Assembly (NCBI GenBank): GCA_024516035.1
Contig: CM044962.1
Location: 4,402,131-4,466,130 of the forward strand
Direction of reading: 5' to 3'
Length of the DNA stretch: 64,000 bases
DNA from: Bactericera cockerelli
Lineage: Eukaryota > Arthropoda > Insecta > Hemiptera > Triozidae
A program made the position numbers and the translations under genes. The notes below the pieces were generated by a model. That model was not told the DNA's origin and did no database searches. It was given only the letters and a program-made list of their open reading frames with translations. Below are positions 54,270-64,000 of the stretch, piece by piece. How positions within the stretch are numbered: the stretch's first letter is position 1; each line of letters opens with the position of its first letter.

Positions 54270-55075
54270 ACCTTCCTTCACCTCACTATTTGCTCACACA
54301 CCCCTCCAGCACTCTCTTTTTCATATCCCCTCCCACACCCTCTGCAAACCCTAGCTTTCTCACTCCCATCATCTTTCCTCCTCTCACACTCTCTCGTTCA
54401 CACCCCTCAGTCTCTCTCTCACTCACTCTTTGCTCACACACCCTCCAGCACTCTCTTTTTTCTACCCTCTCCCCTCCCTCTGCAAACCCAAACTTTTCTC
54501 ACTCCCATCATCTCTCCTCCTCTCACATTCTCTCGTTCACACCCTCTCAGTCTCTCTCTCACTCACTCTTTGCTCACACACCCTCCAGCATTCTCTTTTT
54601 TCTACCCTCTCCCACTCCCTCTGCTAATCCTAGCTTTCTCACTCCCATCATCTCTCCTCCTCTCACACTCTCTCGTTCACACCCTCTCATCTCTCTCTCA
54701 CTCACTCTTTCCTCATACACTTTCCAGCACTCTCTTTTTTCTACCCTCTCCCACTCCCTCTGCAAAACCCTAGCTTTCTCACTCACATCATGTCTCCTCC
54801 TCTCACACTCCTCGTTCACACCCTCTCAGTCTCTCTCTCACTCACTCTTTGCTCACACACCCTCCAGCATTCTCTTTTTTCTACCCTCTCCCACTCCCTC
54901 TGCTAATCCTAGCTTCTCACTCCCATCATCTCTCCTCCTCTCACACTCTCTCGTTCACACCCTCTCAGTTTCTCTCTCACTCACTCTTTGCTCACACACC
55001 CTCCAGCATTCTCTTTTTTCTACCCTCTCCCACTCCCTCTGCAAACCCTAGCCAAACCCGAGCTTTCTCACTCCC
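54270..55075. repeat. Minisatellite, about 140-bp unit
   Basis: Six units, each with TTTGCTCACACACCCTCCAGC, TCTACCCTCTCCCACTCC, CTAGCTTTCTCACTCCCATC and CACACTCTCTCGTTCACACC. Starts are near 54290, 54430, 54570, 54710, 54850 and 54988. Long Ser/Leu/Pro/His frames through it are artefacts of period and composition. Confidence 0.9.
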
Positions 55076-55374
55076 ATAATCTCTCTCTCCTCTCACACTC
55101 TCCCTCTTCATCTCACTCACACCCACTCACACCCACTCACATACGTCTCAAGTGACAGCTGGGACACACACTCGAGCAGAGACACAGCCAACACAAAGGA
55201 ATTCCAGAACAAGTCAGTCTAAACGTGCATAATCTGCAGAGAGAAAAGCTGTAAGGGTATAAAACAGAAAAAAGGAGAAAAAAAGAAGAGAAAAAGCTAT
55301 GGGAGAATGAGGAGGACATGAGAAGAGAAAAAGTTGAAGAAGTAGAAGAGAAAGTGTACATGAAGAGATGGAGG

Positions 55375-55935
55375 GTAGAAAGGAAGAAGAGAAGAGGACA
55401 ATAAAGAAAAGAAGAGTACAATAAATAGAACAGGGCAATAAAGAGAAGAGGGCAATAAATAGAAGAGTACAATTATGAGATGAGGAACAATAAATAGAAG
55501 AGGACAATGAAAAGAAGAGTAGACTAAGGAGGAGAAGAGGACAATAAAAAAATGAAGAGTACAATAAATAGAAGAGGACAATAAAGAAAAGAAAAGTACA
55601 ATAAAGGGAAAAGGACAATAAAGAAAAGAGGACAATAAAGAGAAAAGGACAATGAAGAGAAGAGTAAACTAAGGAGGAGAAGAGTACAATAAAGAAATGA
55701 AGAGTACAATAAATAGAAGAGGACAATAAAGAAATGAAAAATACAATAAAGAGAAGAGGACAATAACGAGAGGAGTAAACTAAGGAGGAGAAGAGGACAA
55801 TAAAGAAAAGAAGAGTACAATAAATAGAAGAGGAAAATAAAGAAATGAAGAGTAAATGGTAAACTAAGGAGGAGAAGAGGACAATAAAGAGAAGAGTACA
55901 ATGAATAGAAGAGGACAATAAAGAGAAGAAGATAA
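55375..55935. repeat. Purine minisatellite of AGAGGACAATAAAGA units
   Basis: Short units (GAAGAGGACAATAAAGA and AAGAAGAGTACAATAAATA) alternate in higher-order blocks of about 110 bp marked by AGTAAACTAAGGAGGAG. Confidence 0.9.
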
Positions 55936-55939
55936 TAAG

Positions 55940-56495
55940 GAGGATAAGATTGATTGATAATACATATTATAAATTGTTTTATTTTTTTACATCATTATTC
56001 CCCTCTTTACATCATAAAGAGGACAAGATGGAATAAAACGAATAAAATTCCCATGTTTTTTTCTTTGAGAAAGTGAAGGCTTCAGGAGTTGGAGATGAAA
56101 TATTTTTGTCTTTTTACTTTCATTTCTTCCTTGAAGTTTTTCAAATGATGAGAACATACTCTTGCATGTACAAGTACATGTATGTTTAAAAAAAAATATT
56201 GTTCGGAGAAAGGGTGGATTATTATTTATCATTTTTTTCTCTGGAGGACAACAACAAAAAATGCCACTGGCCTTCTTGTCTCTCAGCCTTTGACCAGCTC
56301 AGCCCACCGCCAGCTCAGCCCACGACCAGCTCAGCCCACAACCAGCCCAGTCTCGGATACGTGTGCTATTACACCGACGTAGGATTCAGTAATGGACAAA
56401 GGAAACCTCAGTACGTATACTCGTATGATATGAGTAATGAACATTCCACATAAAATCGGCCATTCTGATAAGCTTGTGAATAAATAGCCTCTGAG
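55940..56495. other. No gene; short CCAGCTCAGCCCAC repeat
   Basis: Four short direct copies of (A/G)CCAGCTCAGCCCA(C) at 56294-56350. The remainder is AT-rich. Confidence 0.45.
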
Positions 56496-56499
56496 CAAT

Positions 56500-56800
56500 A
56501 ACATTTTAGTGTCGTAAAAAAACAACACTATTTTTGCTCCGATTTCAATTTTTTTTCTTATTTCTGCACGTTTCATAACCTCCTCAGCAACTTTTTGCTA
56601 TCTCTCTGTACCAATTTTTGTGTGATTTCCTCAATTAAAAAAATATGAAAAATGTTTTTGTCCAACAAGAAATACACACATTATATGAGAAAAGGCCTAG
56701 GGTTCCGCTAAATTTGTCGCTCAGTGTACAATGTGAACTAATCACGAGGTAGAATTCTGTCCATGATTGGCAGTGTATTTTTTAAGTATATTCACAATAT
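56500..56800 (+). repeat. Interspersed repeat family I
   Basis: ACAATGTGAACTAATCACGAGG and CATGATTGGCAGTGTATTTT match the ends at 40430-40490 and (antisense) 23180-23260. Confidence 0.6.
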
Positions 56801-57192
56801 TTCATCAATAACATCATAAAAAGAATTGAAAATTAACATTTTGACCATAATGAAGGTGCAGATTGTTCTAAAGAATCTAAAGTATAATTTTAAAAAAGTA
56901 AGCGTAGCTCCTGTTTCACTGCCACGAAATAAAAAAGGCTGTGAAACACTCATCTCTTTTTTACTTCTGGTACCCAGATCTTTCTAAGAAAGTTTGATGG
57001 CAATATCTGCCTCTGTAATTGGACCTGAGGTGACTTGGTTTACATAAAATATAACTATCAGACATACATTCAAAAATGTACTTAGACATACATACATACA
57101 GTAAAGTACATATTTATTGAGGAATCAAGAGAGGTGGAATAGGGAGGTACAAATACTTCCCTAATGATGATCCAGCAAGAAAAACCTTTAGA

Positions 57193-58566
57193 CAGGGTGT
57201 ACGAGTTATTTCCATAGAATATTTCAGAATCAATTCTGGGGGACAACATGCTAAGACTTAAATAATCTCGGTCATTTTTCGAAAAATGTCTTGAACGGAG
57301 ATACGAACAAAATAATAACTTACAGTTGAATGCAAATTGCTACAGAATGTTAGATGAATGTAGGTTTTTTCACTCAACAAATACTTTAAATTTATTTATT
57401 TACATAATATACAGGGTGGGGCAAAAGTCTGGAAACCCCTGAATAACTTTCGAATGCCTTCTTCGGTAAACTTAAAATTTTGTAAGGTAAACTGGGCTAA
57501 TAAGACCTTCTTTTAGAGTGGGGTCGATTTTTGTTACCGGCCCCCATGTCGGGGCCAGGGGGCCAACTTCATTTTTTTAAATACGAACCCCCACCTTGCG
57601 ATACATTTTTGGAAAGGTCTTCAAATAAGAAATACATTGGTGCAAATTTTATTTTTTTAAATATTATTTGTTTGCAAATGGCGTCCAACTTTGTGTATGC
57701 AGTAAAGTCTGGAAACCCCTGAATATCTTTCGAAAGGACTTTCTCAGTAAATTTAAAATTGTGTACGGTAATCCTTGGTAATTAGACCTTATATTAGAAT
57801 TGGACCAATTTTTTTTTACTGGCCCCCATGTCGGGGCCAGGGAGGTCAACTTCATTTTTTTAAATACGAAACCCCACCTTGCGATACATTTTTGGAAAGG
57901 TCTAACTACCCCGACTTACCGTACACAACTTTAAATTAACACAATTTTAAATTTCAAAAGATATTCAGGGGTTTCCAGACTTTACTGCATACACAAAGTT
58001 GGACGCCATTTGCAAAAAAATTAATATTAAAAAAATAAAATTTGCACCAATGTATTTCTTATTTAAAGACCTTTCCAAAAATGTATCGCAAGGTGGGGGT
58101 TCGTATTTAAAAAAATGAAGTTGGCCCCCCTGGCCCCGACATGGGGGCCGGTAACAAAAATCCACCCGACTCTAAAAGAAAGTCTTATTAGCCCGGTTTA
58201 CCTTACAAAATTGTAATTTTAAAGAAGAAGCCATTCGAAAGTTATTCAGGGGTTTCCAGACTTTTGCCCCACCCTGTATAATCATCTTCTTCTCTTTTAA
58301 TAACAAAGTTTAGTAGGGTCGTGAGTGCGTTAGCATGTGTTGGACCCATGCTAAAGGTATAATGATCATAATCATAATACACAAAGACATGAGAACCAGT
58401 ACTTTTCAACAAGTTGAAGGTTATTTTTCAGATGAAAACTTTTTTTTCAAGTTTTTTTTTTTTTTCACTGCCCGAAAAATTACACAAGATTATTTTATTC
58501 TTAGAATTTCCTCTAGAGTCTAGAGTTGGTTCTGAAATTTTCTAAAAAAAAAACATGGACACCCTG
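57193..58566. mobile_element. CAGGGTG-end element interrupted by a second, palindromic element
   Basis: The left part (57193-57411) begins CAGGGTGTACGAG, with AATATTTCAGAATCAATTCTGG. The right part (58277-58566) ends in antisense AGAAAATTTCAGAACCAACTCTAG and GTCCATG, then CACCCTG before TA. Both halves match the element at 40882-41571. The palindromic element 57412-58276 sits between them, so the outer element is the older insertion. Confidence 0.65.
57412..58276. mobile_element. 865-bp palindromic MITE with internal repeat
   Basis: The ends CAGGGTGGGGCAAAAGTCTG and reverse complement are flanked by TA (57410-57411; 58277-58278). The arms are inverted over about 370 bp. The left half also holds a second direct copy of its own arm, so GGCCCCCATGTCGGGGCCAG occurs at 57539 and 57821 (+) and 58130 (reverse). 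Near-identical 62-66 residue frames on opposite strands (57531-57722 +, 57965-58165 -) arise from the palindrome and are not genes. Confidence 0.85.
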
Positions 58567-58569
58567 TAA

Positions 58570-58669
58570 AAAAAAAAAAATATTCACTGAGCATTCCTTC
58601 ATGTCAGACTTTTCTAATTAAACAAAAGTAATTGGCGACGGAATTTTTTTCGCTCCAACTAAACGATGC

Positions 58670-58705
<36 letters not shown>

Positions 58706-58980
58706 GAAAAGAGAACTCAGCTTCCAATGAACGAGACGAATAGATTCCTCGTAGTAAGAAATCGTTTGTATTGGTTCTCGCTCAGCCTAAGCATTGAGGT
58801 TCCGCGTTTCAATACCACGGAAGTCAAAGAATTCGATAGTATAGTTGGGTGGAAGAGCTCAAGCAATTTGAGAATCCTTAACGCCTTAAAAAAAAGAAGT
58901 CACAGAATTCGAGATCTCAATTTTCAAGTTATTCTTGAGAAAAATGGCTCAAGCTTGACATAAAATAAAATAATACCAAC
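58570..58980. other. Unassigned; poly-A run
   Basis: A run of about 28 A at 58676-58704 and a frame 58727-58963 without recognisable domain. Confidence 0.4.
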
Positions 58981-58982
58981 TT

Positions 58983-59050
58983 AAGGCCGAATTATGAAAC
59001 AGGATTAGGTTCGCTGTGATTGGTTGAATTTCCCACAGTAGGGCGTGTTA
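58983..59050. repeat. Family G MITE, left part
   Basis: GGCCGAATTATGAAACAGGATT and GTGATTGGTTGAATTTCCCAC end abruptly at GGGCGTGTTA, where the next repeat starts. Confidence 0.75.
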
Positions 59051-59266
59051 TCTTAATATATAAATGTCAAATTCACTGACTGACTGACTGCTGGTAAGTC
59101 CTAGGAAGCTGAAATTTGGTAGGTAGCTTTGTCTTATAGTCTAGATGTGCAATAAGACGGGATTTTTCGAAATTCCCACTACAACACCTGCCATTGGCGA
59201 AAAAGGACTTTTTGCTTTCACGGCCATGCCTCGGCCCGCAAAGCGAGCGACAGCCTGCTAGTAATA
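59051..59266 (-). repeat. Second copy of the CGGGC-hairpin repeat
   Basis: Reverse complement of 36068-36280: TCTTAATATATAAATGTC, (ACTG)n, CTAGATGTGCAATAAGACGGG, CCATTGGCGAAAAAG and CACGGCCATGCCTCGGCCCG. It truncates the family G element. Confidence 0.8.
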
Positions 59267-59452
59267 ATATAAATCTTTATTGAGAGGACAAAGTAATGTA
59301 CAATTTACAGTATAAAACTAAGAAGAAGAAAAAGACTGAAAAGATTGAAAAAGAAAAAGATTGAAAAATAAATAACCAAGAAAAAATAGTGTCTTAAGTA
59401 AAGGATTATTGTCTGTGACGCAATCTCTTCCACCCAATCCTTTATTTAATCT
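59267..59452 (-). repeat. LINE 3'-tail family L copy, diverged
   Basis: ATAATATAAATCTTTATTGAGAGG, then CAATCTCTTCCACCCAATCC in antisense orientation. Confidence 0.65.
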
Positions 59453-59555
59453 ATTCCTGTAGAGAAATTTTCCACTGCAACAGCAAGTTTAAAAGATGAA
59501 GGGAATTTCTTGGAAATATTGTTTTTAATATTTCAAAGGGAAATTAACACGTTAG

Positions 59556-59853
59556 TAGTCACCGTGGCCGAGTGAGTTAACGCGCTATGGTGACCTGGGT
59601 TCGATCACCAGCGGGGCAGAATTTTTTCTCCTCTGTACTTGGATGTTCGGGGTCCACTCATACCTCGTCGGAAAAAATGATTAGTTAGTTGTATGAGTAA
59701 CGACCAGTGGCGGCATTACCAGAGTAAAAAGACATTAATGTAATAGAATAATTCAGAATGTGACGGAGGCTCTTAGTAATGCTGCGCTACCCACAAAAAT
59801 TGTGAAGAGGCCTTGTGCTTCACCACAAATAAAATCATACATATTAATATTGT
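59556..59853 (+). repeat. SINE-D, complete copy (tRNA-derived)
   Basis: The head GTCACCGTGGCCGAGTGAGTTAACGCGCTATGGTGACC has an A-box-like GTGGCCGAGTG (as in class II, Leu/Ser-type tRNAs) and a B-box-like GGTTCGATCAC. Body GGATGTTCGGGGTCCACTC, GTATGAGTAACGACCAGTGG and TTGTGAAGAGGCCTTGTGC. Tail AAATAAAATCATACAT. Confidence 0.85.
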
Positions 59854-59924
59854 TAAATATACAGTATAAAGATTCATCGATAAGAGATAGGGAAATCCAG
59901 CGGGTAGGAGGGAAGCGAAGGTAA

Positions 59925-60055
59925 GAGAGAGAGGGAGAGAAAGAAAGAGGAAGAGAAAGATAAAGAAAAAGAGAGAGAGAGAAAGAAAGAGGAAGAGAAA
60001 GAAAGAAAGAGGAGGGAGAGAGAGAGAGAGAAAGAGAGGTAGAGATCAAAGGGAA
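59925..60055. repeat. GA-rich tract
   Basis: Imperfect (GA)n/(GAAA)n. Confidence 0.9.
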
Positions 60056-60131
60056 AGTATTCAGTATTTAGCAGTAGCTCAAATAAGAGTTTTTGTTGAA
60101 GGAAAAAGCTGAAAAACTAGAGAAACCCATG

Positions 60132-60156
60132 CCCCCCCCCCCCCCCCCCCCCCCCC
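60132..60156. repeat. Poly-C run of 25 bases
   Basis: An uninterrupted C25 run followed by AAAT. G runs also occur at 60311-60320. Confidence 0.9.
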
Positions 60157-60504
60157 AAATGATGCTCATACTCACTCAATCCTGAACAAATGAAGTTATC
60201 TGTGGGTGAGCTCGACGTACGTGGGGGTGAAAAAAGTTCTCTGTGGTGAGTGTGAACAATAGGTGGAGAATGGTAGGGAGAACGTGTAGATACTGTGTGT
60301 AGATGAGTGTGGGGGGGGGGATAATTGGGTATGATTGGACTAGAGAGGGGGAAGGGGGTGGATTGAGGTGGGGATTCGAGTGTATGGAGGTGCGGAGGAG
60401 GGGGAAAGGATAATGAGAACAAAAGTTAATTACTCCAGCCCCCCCCCAAACTCTCGAAACCCCGGCAGTAAATCTAAATTGTAATTTGGGAGAGGGTTGA
60501 AAGT

Positions 60505-60745
60505 TTAGACTGGATATGAGATGGTTTTCGGACACTGGATATCAAGTGGATTTCGGACACTCGATATCAGGTGGATTTTGGACACTGGCTATCAGGTGGA
60601 TTTCGGACATTGGATATCAGGTGGATTTCGGATACTGGATATGAGATGGATTTTGGACACTGGATATGAGATGGATTTCGGACACTGGATATGAGATAGA
60701 TCTCGTAAACTGGACACGAGATGGATTGCAAACACTGGATGTGAA
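60505..60745. repeat. Minisatellite, 24-bp unit
   Basis: About nine units of GGATATGAGATGGATTTCGGACACT. TATCAGGTGG and TATGAGATGG variants alternate, and the last units degenerate into GGACACGAGATGG. Confidence 0.95.
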
Positions 60746-60999
60746 GTTGGTTTTTACGAATGAAAGATTCGAGGAATTTTCAGAAAAATATACTGTACCA
60801 ACTCTAGAAGTTGGTACAGTTCCAAAGGACTTCAAAAAATTTGTAAAATATTTTCAATTAGCCTGGATATGCGCGAACTCAAGCGACCAGATTTTTTTCT
60901 CTTTTAAATCCACGTTTCTCTTATAAAGAGATTATTTACTTTATAAAGATGTATTGGACCTGGAAAATGTTGTCTTACATCCAGGTTTCTCTTATATTC

Positions 61000-61202
61000 A
61001 GGTTAGACTGTCTAAATTGATTTTGTCTAAATAAGTTTACAGTGTTGCAACACTTTTCTCTTATACCTATCCAGGTTAGACTGTCTAAATTGATTTTGTC
61101 TAAATAAGTTTACAGTGTCGCAACACTTTTCTCTTATACCTATCCAGGTTAGACTGTCTAAATTGATTTAGTCTAAATAAGTTTACAGTGTTGCAACACT
61201 CT
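61000..61202. repeat. Minisatellite, 73-bp unit
   Basis: GGTTAGACTGTCTAAATTGA, TAAGTTTACAGTGTTGCAAC and CTTTTCTCTTATACCTATCC repeat with starts at 61001, 61074 and 61147. AGACTGTCT and CAGTGTTGCAACAC contain small palindromes. Confidence 0.95.
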
Positions 61203-61349
61203 CTCACACAAGAGTCGTGAAGTCAAAGAGTCGACTCTCGGGTCTCTCGTGTCTGGAATGAGATATTGGCTCAGGGAGTTGACACAGGAGAGTCTCGAGG
61301 GAGTGAGTCGAGGGTTGCAAATCTTAGTTGACCATTATATTAGAGGGGA

Positions 61350-61525
61350 GTGAGACACCAGGGCAGGGAGGGGGAGGAGGGGAAGAAAATAGGGGAGGGG
61401 GAAGGAAGACGGGAGGGAGGGGAAGGGAAGAAAATAGGAGAGGGGAAAGAAGATGAGAAGGGGACATGCATGGAAAATGTCGAGGAAAACGAAGGGGAAG
61501 GATAGAAAGAGGGAGAGAATTAATT
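61350..61525. repeat. GGGAGG/GGAAGA tract with direct repeat
   Basis: GGGAAGAAAATAGG(G/A)GAGGGGGAA(G)GAAGA occurs twice. Confidence 0.85.
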
Positions 61526-61547
61526 GAACATATTTCTTTTGCGCAGA

Positions 61548-61648
61548 GTGAGTTAGCGCGCTAGGCATTGCACGCATGGTGACCTGGGTTCGATTCCCAG
61601 CGGGGTAGGATTTTTTCTGCTCTGTACTTGGATGTTCGGGGTCCACTC
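61548..61648 (+). repeat. SINE-D head, left part of a split copy
   Basis: CAGAGTGAGTTAGCGCGCTAGG, B box GGTTCGATTCC and CTGTACTTGGATGTTCGGGG, breaking off at TCCACTC, where the complete copy continues ATACCTCG. That continuation is found at 62340. Confidence 0.8.
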
Positions 61649-62336
61649 TACTTCTTAAATTAATCTACAAAAAAGAACAAAGATACCCGACCGAAGATTT
61701 ATACAACAACCTAGAAGTTACTAAGCATAGAAAAACTCTTTCAAAAAAATATCTGCTCCTACATCCAAATGCACAAAGAAACCTTGGTTAAATACAAAGA
61801 AACCTTTTACTCCCTGAGGAAAGAATGTATTATTCAAATTCCTACTTGTAAAACGGAGAGAGGTAAAAAATCATTAAAATACAAAGGCCTCCTTGTGTAT
61901 GATAAGATCCCAGCAGAATTCAAGGCTGAAACAAAGCCTAAGAGATTTAGGTTGCTACTCAAGGACTGGTTGTTCAATCATTCCCCGTACTAATCTTTAA
62001 TATGACCACCCGTTCGAAGTAGTGTGACAAGCTAATCTAGATAAGTAGATAAGTAAGACCTTTATAAGGTACAGTCATATAGATCATGATAAACTAAACA
62101 AGTACCAGTTAAAAAGATACTTACCACAGGTTGATTTGATACTATTTGATTTGATTAAATTAAATGCTAAAAAAACTCTTCTTTCCCTTTCTTCTTTCAC
62201 TATCCTTACTCTTCTTCCATCCATCCAAAATTCGTACAGGATTTTTAACAGGCAAGCGCACGAACGAGCTCTTACTCACAAAAACAAAGAGATGTTCTCT
62301 TTAGTGTGAGTATAGTACAAACAAGCTTTACCCACC
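61649..62336 (+). pseudogene. LINE 3' fragment inserted into a SINE-D copy
   Basis: The frame 61769-61993 encodes KKSLKYKGLLVYDKIP, and FRLLLKDWLFN follows. This is a form of the G-x-KSL-x-Y-x-G...P...F...L motif found at the C-terminus of many LINE RT proteins. Upstream (61660-61765) a related stretch (KLIYKKEQRYPT) lies in another frame, so the reading frame is broken. A 3' UTR follows with TTGATTTGATACTATTTGAT near 62132-62155. The element is a short 5'-truncated relic. Confidence 0.65.
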
Positions 62337-62535
62337 CACCCACTCATACCTCGTGAGGAAAAATGAGTAGTTACTTGTATGAGTAACGACCAGTGATGGC
62401 GGTATTACCAGAGTAAAAAGAAATTAATGTAATAGAATTCGAAAAGTACAGGAGGCTCTTAGTAATGCTGCGCTACCCACAAAAATTATGAAGAGACCTT
62501 GTGCTTTACCACAAATAAAATCATACATTTTTCTT
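62337..62535 (+). repeat. SINE-D body, right part of the split copy
   Basis: CCACTCATACCTCGTGAGGA, GTATGAGTAACGACCAGTG, TTAGTAATGCTGCGCTACCC and AAATAAAATCATACAT complete the copy begun at 61548. Confidence 0.8.
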
Positions 62536-62587
62536 TTGCGCTTTTTTTTGAAAGTCAGTGGCGTAGCTAGATCAGTTAAAAAAAAAA

Positions 62588-62712
62588 AAAATAATAAGAC
62601 TCTTTTATGGAAAGTAACCACCATGCGCGGTTAATGCTCGAAGCATTTTCTACCACCTAAAACTCGGAGTCTTATTATTTTGTGGTCACAAAACTCAAAT
62701 GAACGAGAAGTT
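62588..62712 (-). repeat. SINE-C 3' half
   Basis: Antisense of GTGGTAGAAAATGCTTCGAGC and TACTTTCCATAAAAGAGTCT. Confidence 0.7.
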
Positions 62713-62994
62713 TCATTCAACACATAGTAAGAAAACTTAGTGATAAATGGAAGAAAAGCTATTCACATGTGCTGTGTTGGCTCAAAGTGAAAATACAAAT
62801 TTCGATAGTGAGAGCAGTATCCATGAGAGTGAGAGGAGCGAGACGGAGGATCAGAGGGATTGAATGTGAAGATGGTGCAGGAATGGGACGAGTAGAAGAA
62901 TTATGCATGAATGTTTAACTTTTGTATAAAAAAAAATATAATAAAAATATTTAAAGTTTTGAAAAAAAAAAGAAGTTACTCTTATTAATTTGAG

Positions 62995-63105
62995 TAGAAA
63001 ATGAGAAAAAGGAAAAATTCATGCACTGAGTGGGATTCGAACCAAAAGATCCCTACACTACACCTGGATTACCAGATTAGCTCGTTAACCACTTGACCAT
63101 TTTAC
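62995..63105 (-). repeat. SINE-C head fragment
   Basis: Antisense of GTCAAGTGGTTAACGAGCTAATCTGG, a B box GGTTCGAATCC and CACTCAGTGCATGAATTTTTCC. Confidence 0.75.
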
Positions 63106-63227
63106 ATATTTTGTGGATTGCATACTTTTTCAGGGGTTTCTTGTTTCCAATAACTTCTGGGGGATTTCCGATGGGGCTCTTCCATTCAACCACTTAATAA
63201 TTAATTAATTAATTATATTAATTCATT

Positions 63228-63418
63228 CTTATTATTATTATTATGCAACGCTTTATTAGGTATTAATGGACATTATGTACATACAAATAATTAGTTTAAC
63301 AATGAAAAAAATGGAAACAATATATACAATAAAAATGAAAAAGAATAGAAAATATATAAAAACATATGTCCTAACTAAAGGGCGGGGTTATTGCCAATGG
63401 CAATCTCTTCCACCCAAA
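63228..63418 (-). repeat. LINE 3'-tail family L copy (near full)
   Basis: ATTATTATTATTATGCAACGCTTTATTAGG, ATGGACATTATGTACATAC, ATGTCCTAACTAAAGGGCGG and ATGGCAATCTCTTCCACCCA. It is the best match to 38808-39020. Confidence 0.85.
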
Positions 63419-63539
63419 TTCTTGGATTTTTTGTGTCTCACAATCAGCAGGGATGTCTTGAAAGTGCCCAAATCTTGGTGAGTCCCTTATGTCCCTAAGA
63501 AGAGAATTTTGCGATTTTGATACTGACTGACAGATCATC

Positions 63540-64000
63540 AAAATCTAATAATTTTGAGGTTTGAGGTGCTAATTAAGAAATTGTCATTGATTTGTCCCAT
63601 TGCTTGGTCTGATTCACATTCTTTACAGGATAAGGAAAGTCGTGTGATATTTACACAAGATTTTTTTTTTTTATCTAGAAAGGAAAGTAATGGAATAACC
63701 CAACAATTTCGATAGTCAGTTTTATGGACTTGGAAAGAATTAAGAAAAATCTGGTGGAAACATTACACGACTTTCCTTATCCCCCAAAAAAGAAGTCGAA
63801 TTCCGCCACTGGTGACTCAACGGTCACAGATAACTAAAAATCGATGCCAAATTCGTAATCAGCACTTCAAAGTCATTGGATTTGATATGTCACAACCCCC
63901 ATCTAGGATGAATAATAAAAAAGTTAGTCCACAATACCGGTAAATTGGGGCCGGGTTCCAAAAAGTTAAAGATATCAAAAAAATGATCGGAGTGAACCCC
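63540..64000. repeat. Inverted pair of a repeat shared with 47830-48110, cut by the window edge
   Basis: 63540-63665 is an antisense copy (GATAAGGAAAGTCGTGTGAT). 63735-64000 is a sense copy (CACGACTTTCCTTATCCCCC, AATTCGTAATCAGCACTTC, CATCTAGGATGAATAATAAA, AAGATATCAAAAAAATGAT). The sense copy runs to the last base of the window. Confidence 0.75.

Noticed and set aside
53678..55051. Long Ser/Pro/His/Leu frames
   Set aside because: They arise from the CT tract and the 140-bp minisatellite and shift frame between units.
57531..58165. Pair of near-identical small proteins on opposite strands
   Set aside because: They are mirror readings of the arms of the palindromic element 57412-58276 and overlap its repeats.

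Overview
This is a window of animal nuclear DNA, most likely from an arthropod and plausibly an insect. The species cannot be fixed from the sequence. The evidence is: metazoan-type non-LTR retrotransposons (endonuclease-RT and RT-RNase H types), a Ty3/gypsy element with very short LTRs, many SINEs with pol III promoter heads, small DNA transposons with inverted ends, and very dense GA/CT/CA microsatellites. No bacterial-type gene organisation is present, and I found no convincing host protein-coding gene, canonical tRNA gene, rRNA gene or CRISPR array. The window reads as repeat-rich intergenic or intronic DNA.

Layout. 1-9300: microsatellites, GA tracts and scattered SINE copies (tRNA-like and 5S-like heads), a CA-rich repeat at 5521-6520, and a 26-29 bp minisatellite headed by a perfect 24-bp hairpin (6864-7230). 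9620-10845: a 5'-truncated LINE whose RNase H and C-terminal domain are still open. 10890-12256: a 39-bp satellite and SINEs. 12262-20210: a long CT-rich minisatellite split by an almost complete 5.8-kb LINE (14382-20165) with a 15-16 bp target-site duplication and an ATTCT tail. In that LINE, ORF1 and ORF2 lie in one frame separated by a single UAG in the context UAG-CAA-UUA, the classical leaky-stop context. 20330-25330: purine tracts, SINEs, and a 5S-rRNA-derived SINE with a target-site duplication (25034-25305).

26144-32331 is a nested block. An inverted-repeat (foldback-like) DNA element with arms of about 395 bp carries the 3' tail of another LINE. Into that tail a gypsy element (26935-31306) has inserted, with identical 138-bp LTRs, a TTATC duplication and one uninterrupted Gag-Pol frame (protease, RT, RNase H, D,D(35)E integrase). 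The gypsy element is the only apparently intact autonomous element here.

32340-64000 is a mosaic of at least five SINE families, miniature elements with CAGGGTG ends and TA flanks, a TTAA-flanked piggyBac-like miniature element (48918-49182), nested palindromic elements (57193-58566), LINE 3' tails, minisatellites with periods of about 24 to 140 bp, and GA/CT tracts.

The genes act only as selfish-element machinery. The gypsy Gag-Pol and the LINE ORF1/ORF2 are retrotransposition proteins. The SINEs presumably borrow LINE enzymes, and the miniature elements borrow transposases not present in this window. The observations most worth checking are the LINE stop-codon readthrough signal, the 5S-derived SINE that shares its body with a tRNA-headed SINE, and the gypsy element whose pol stop codon is supplied by the first three bases of its 3' LTR.
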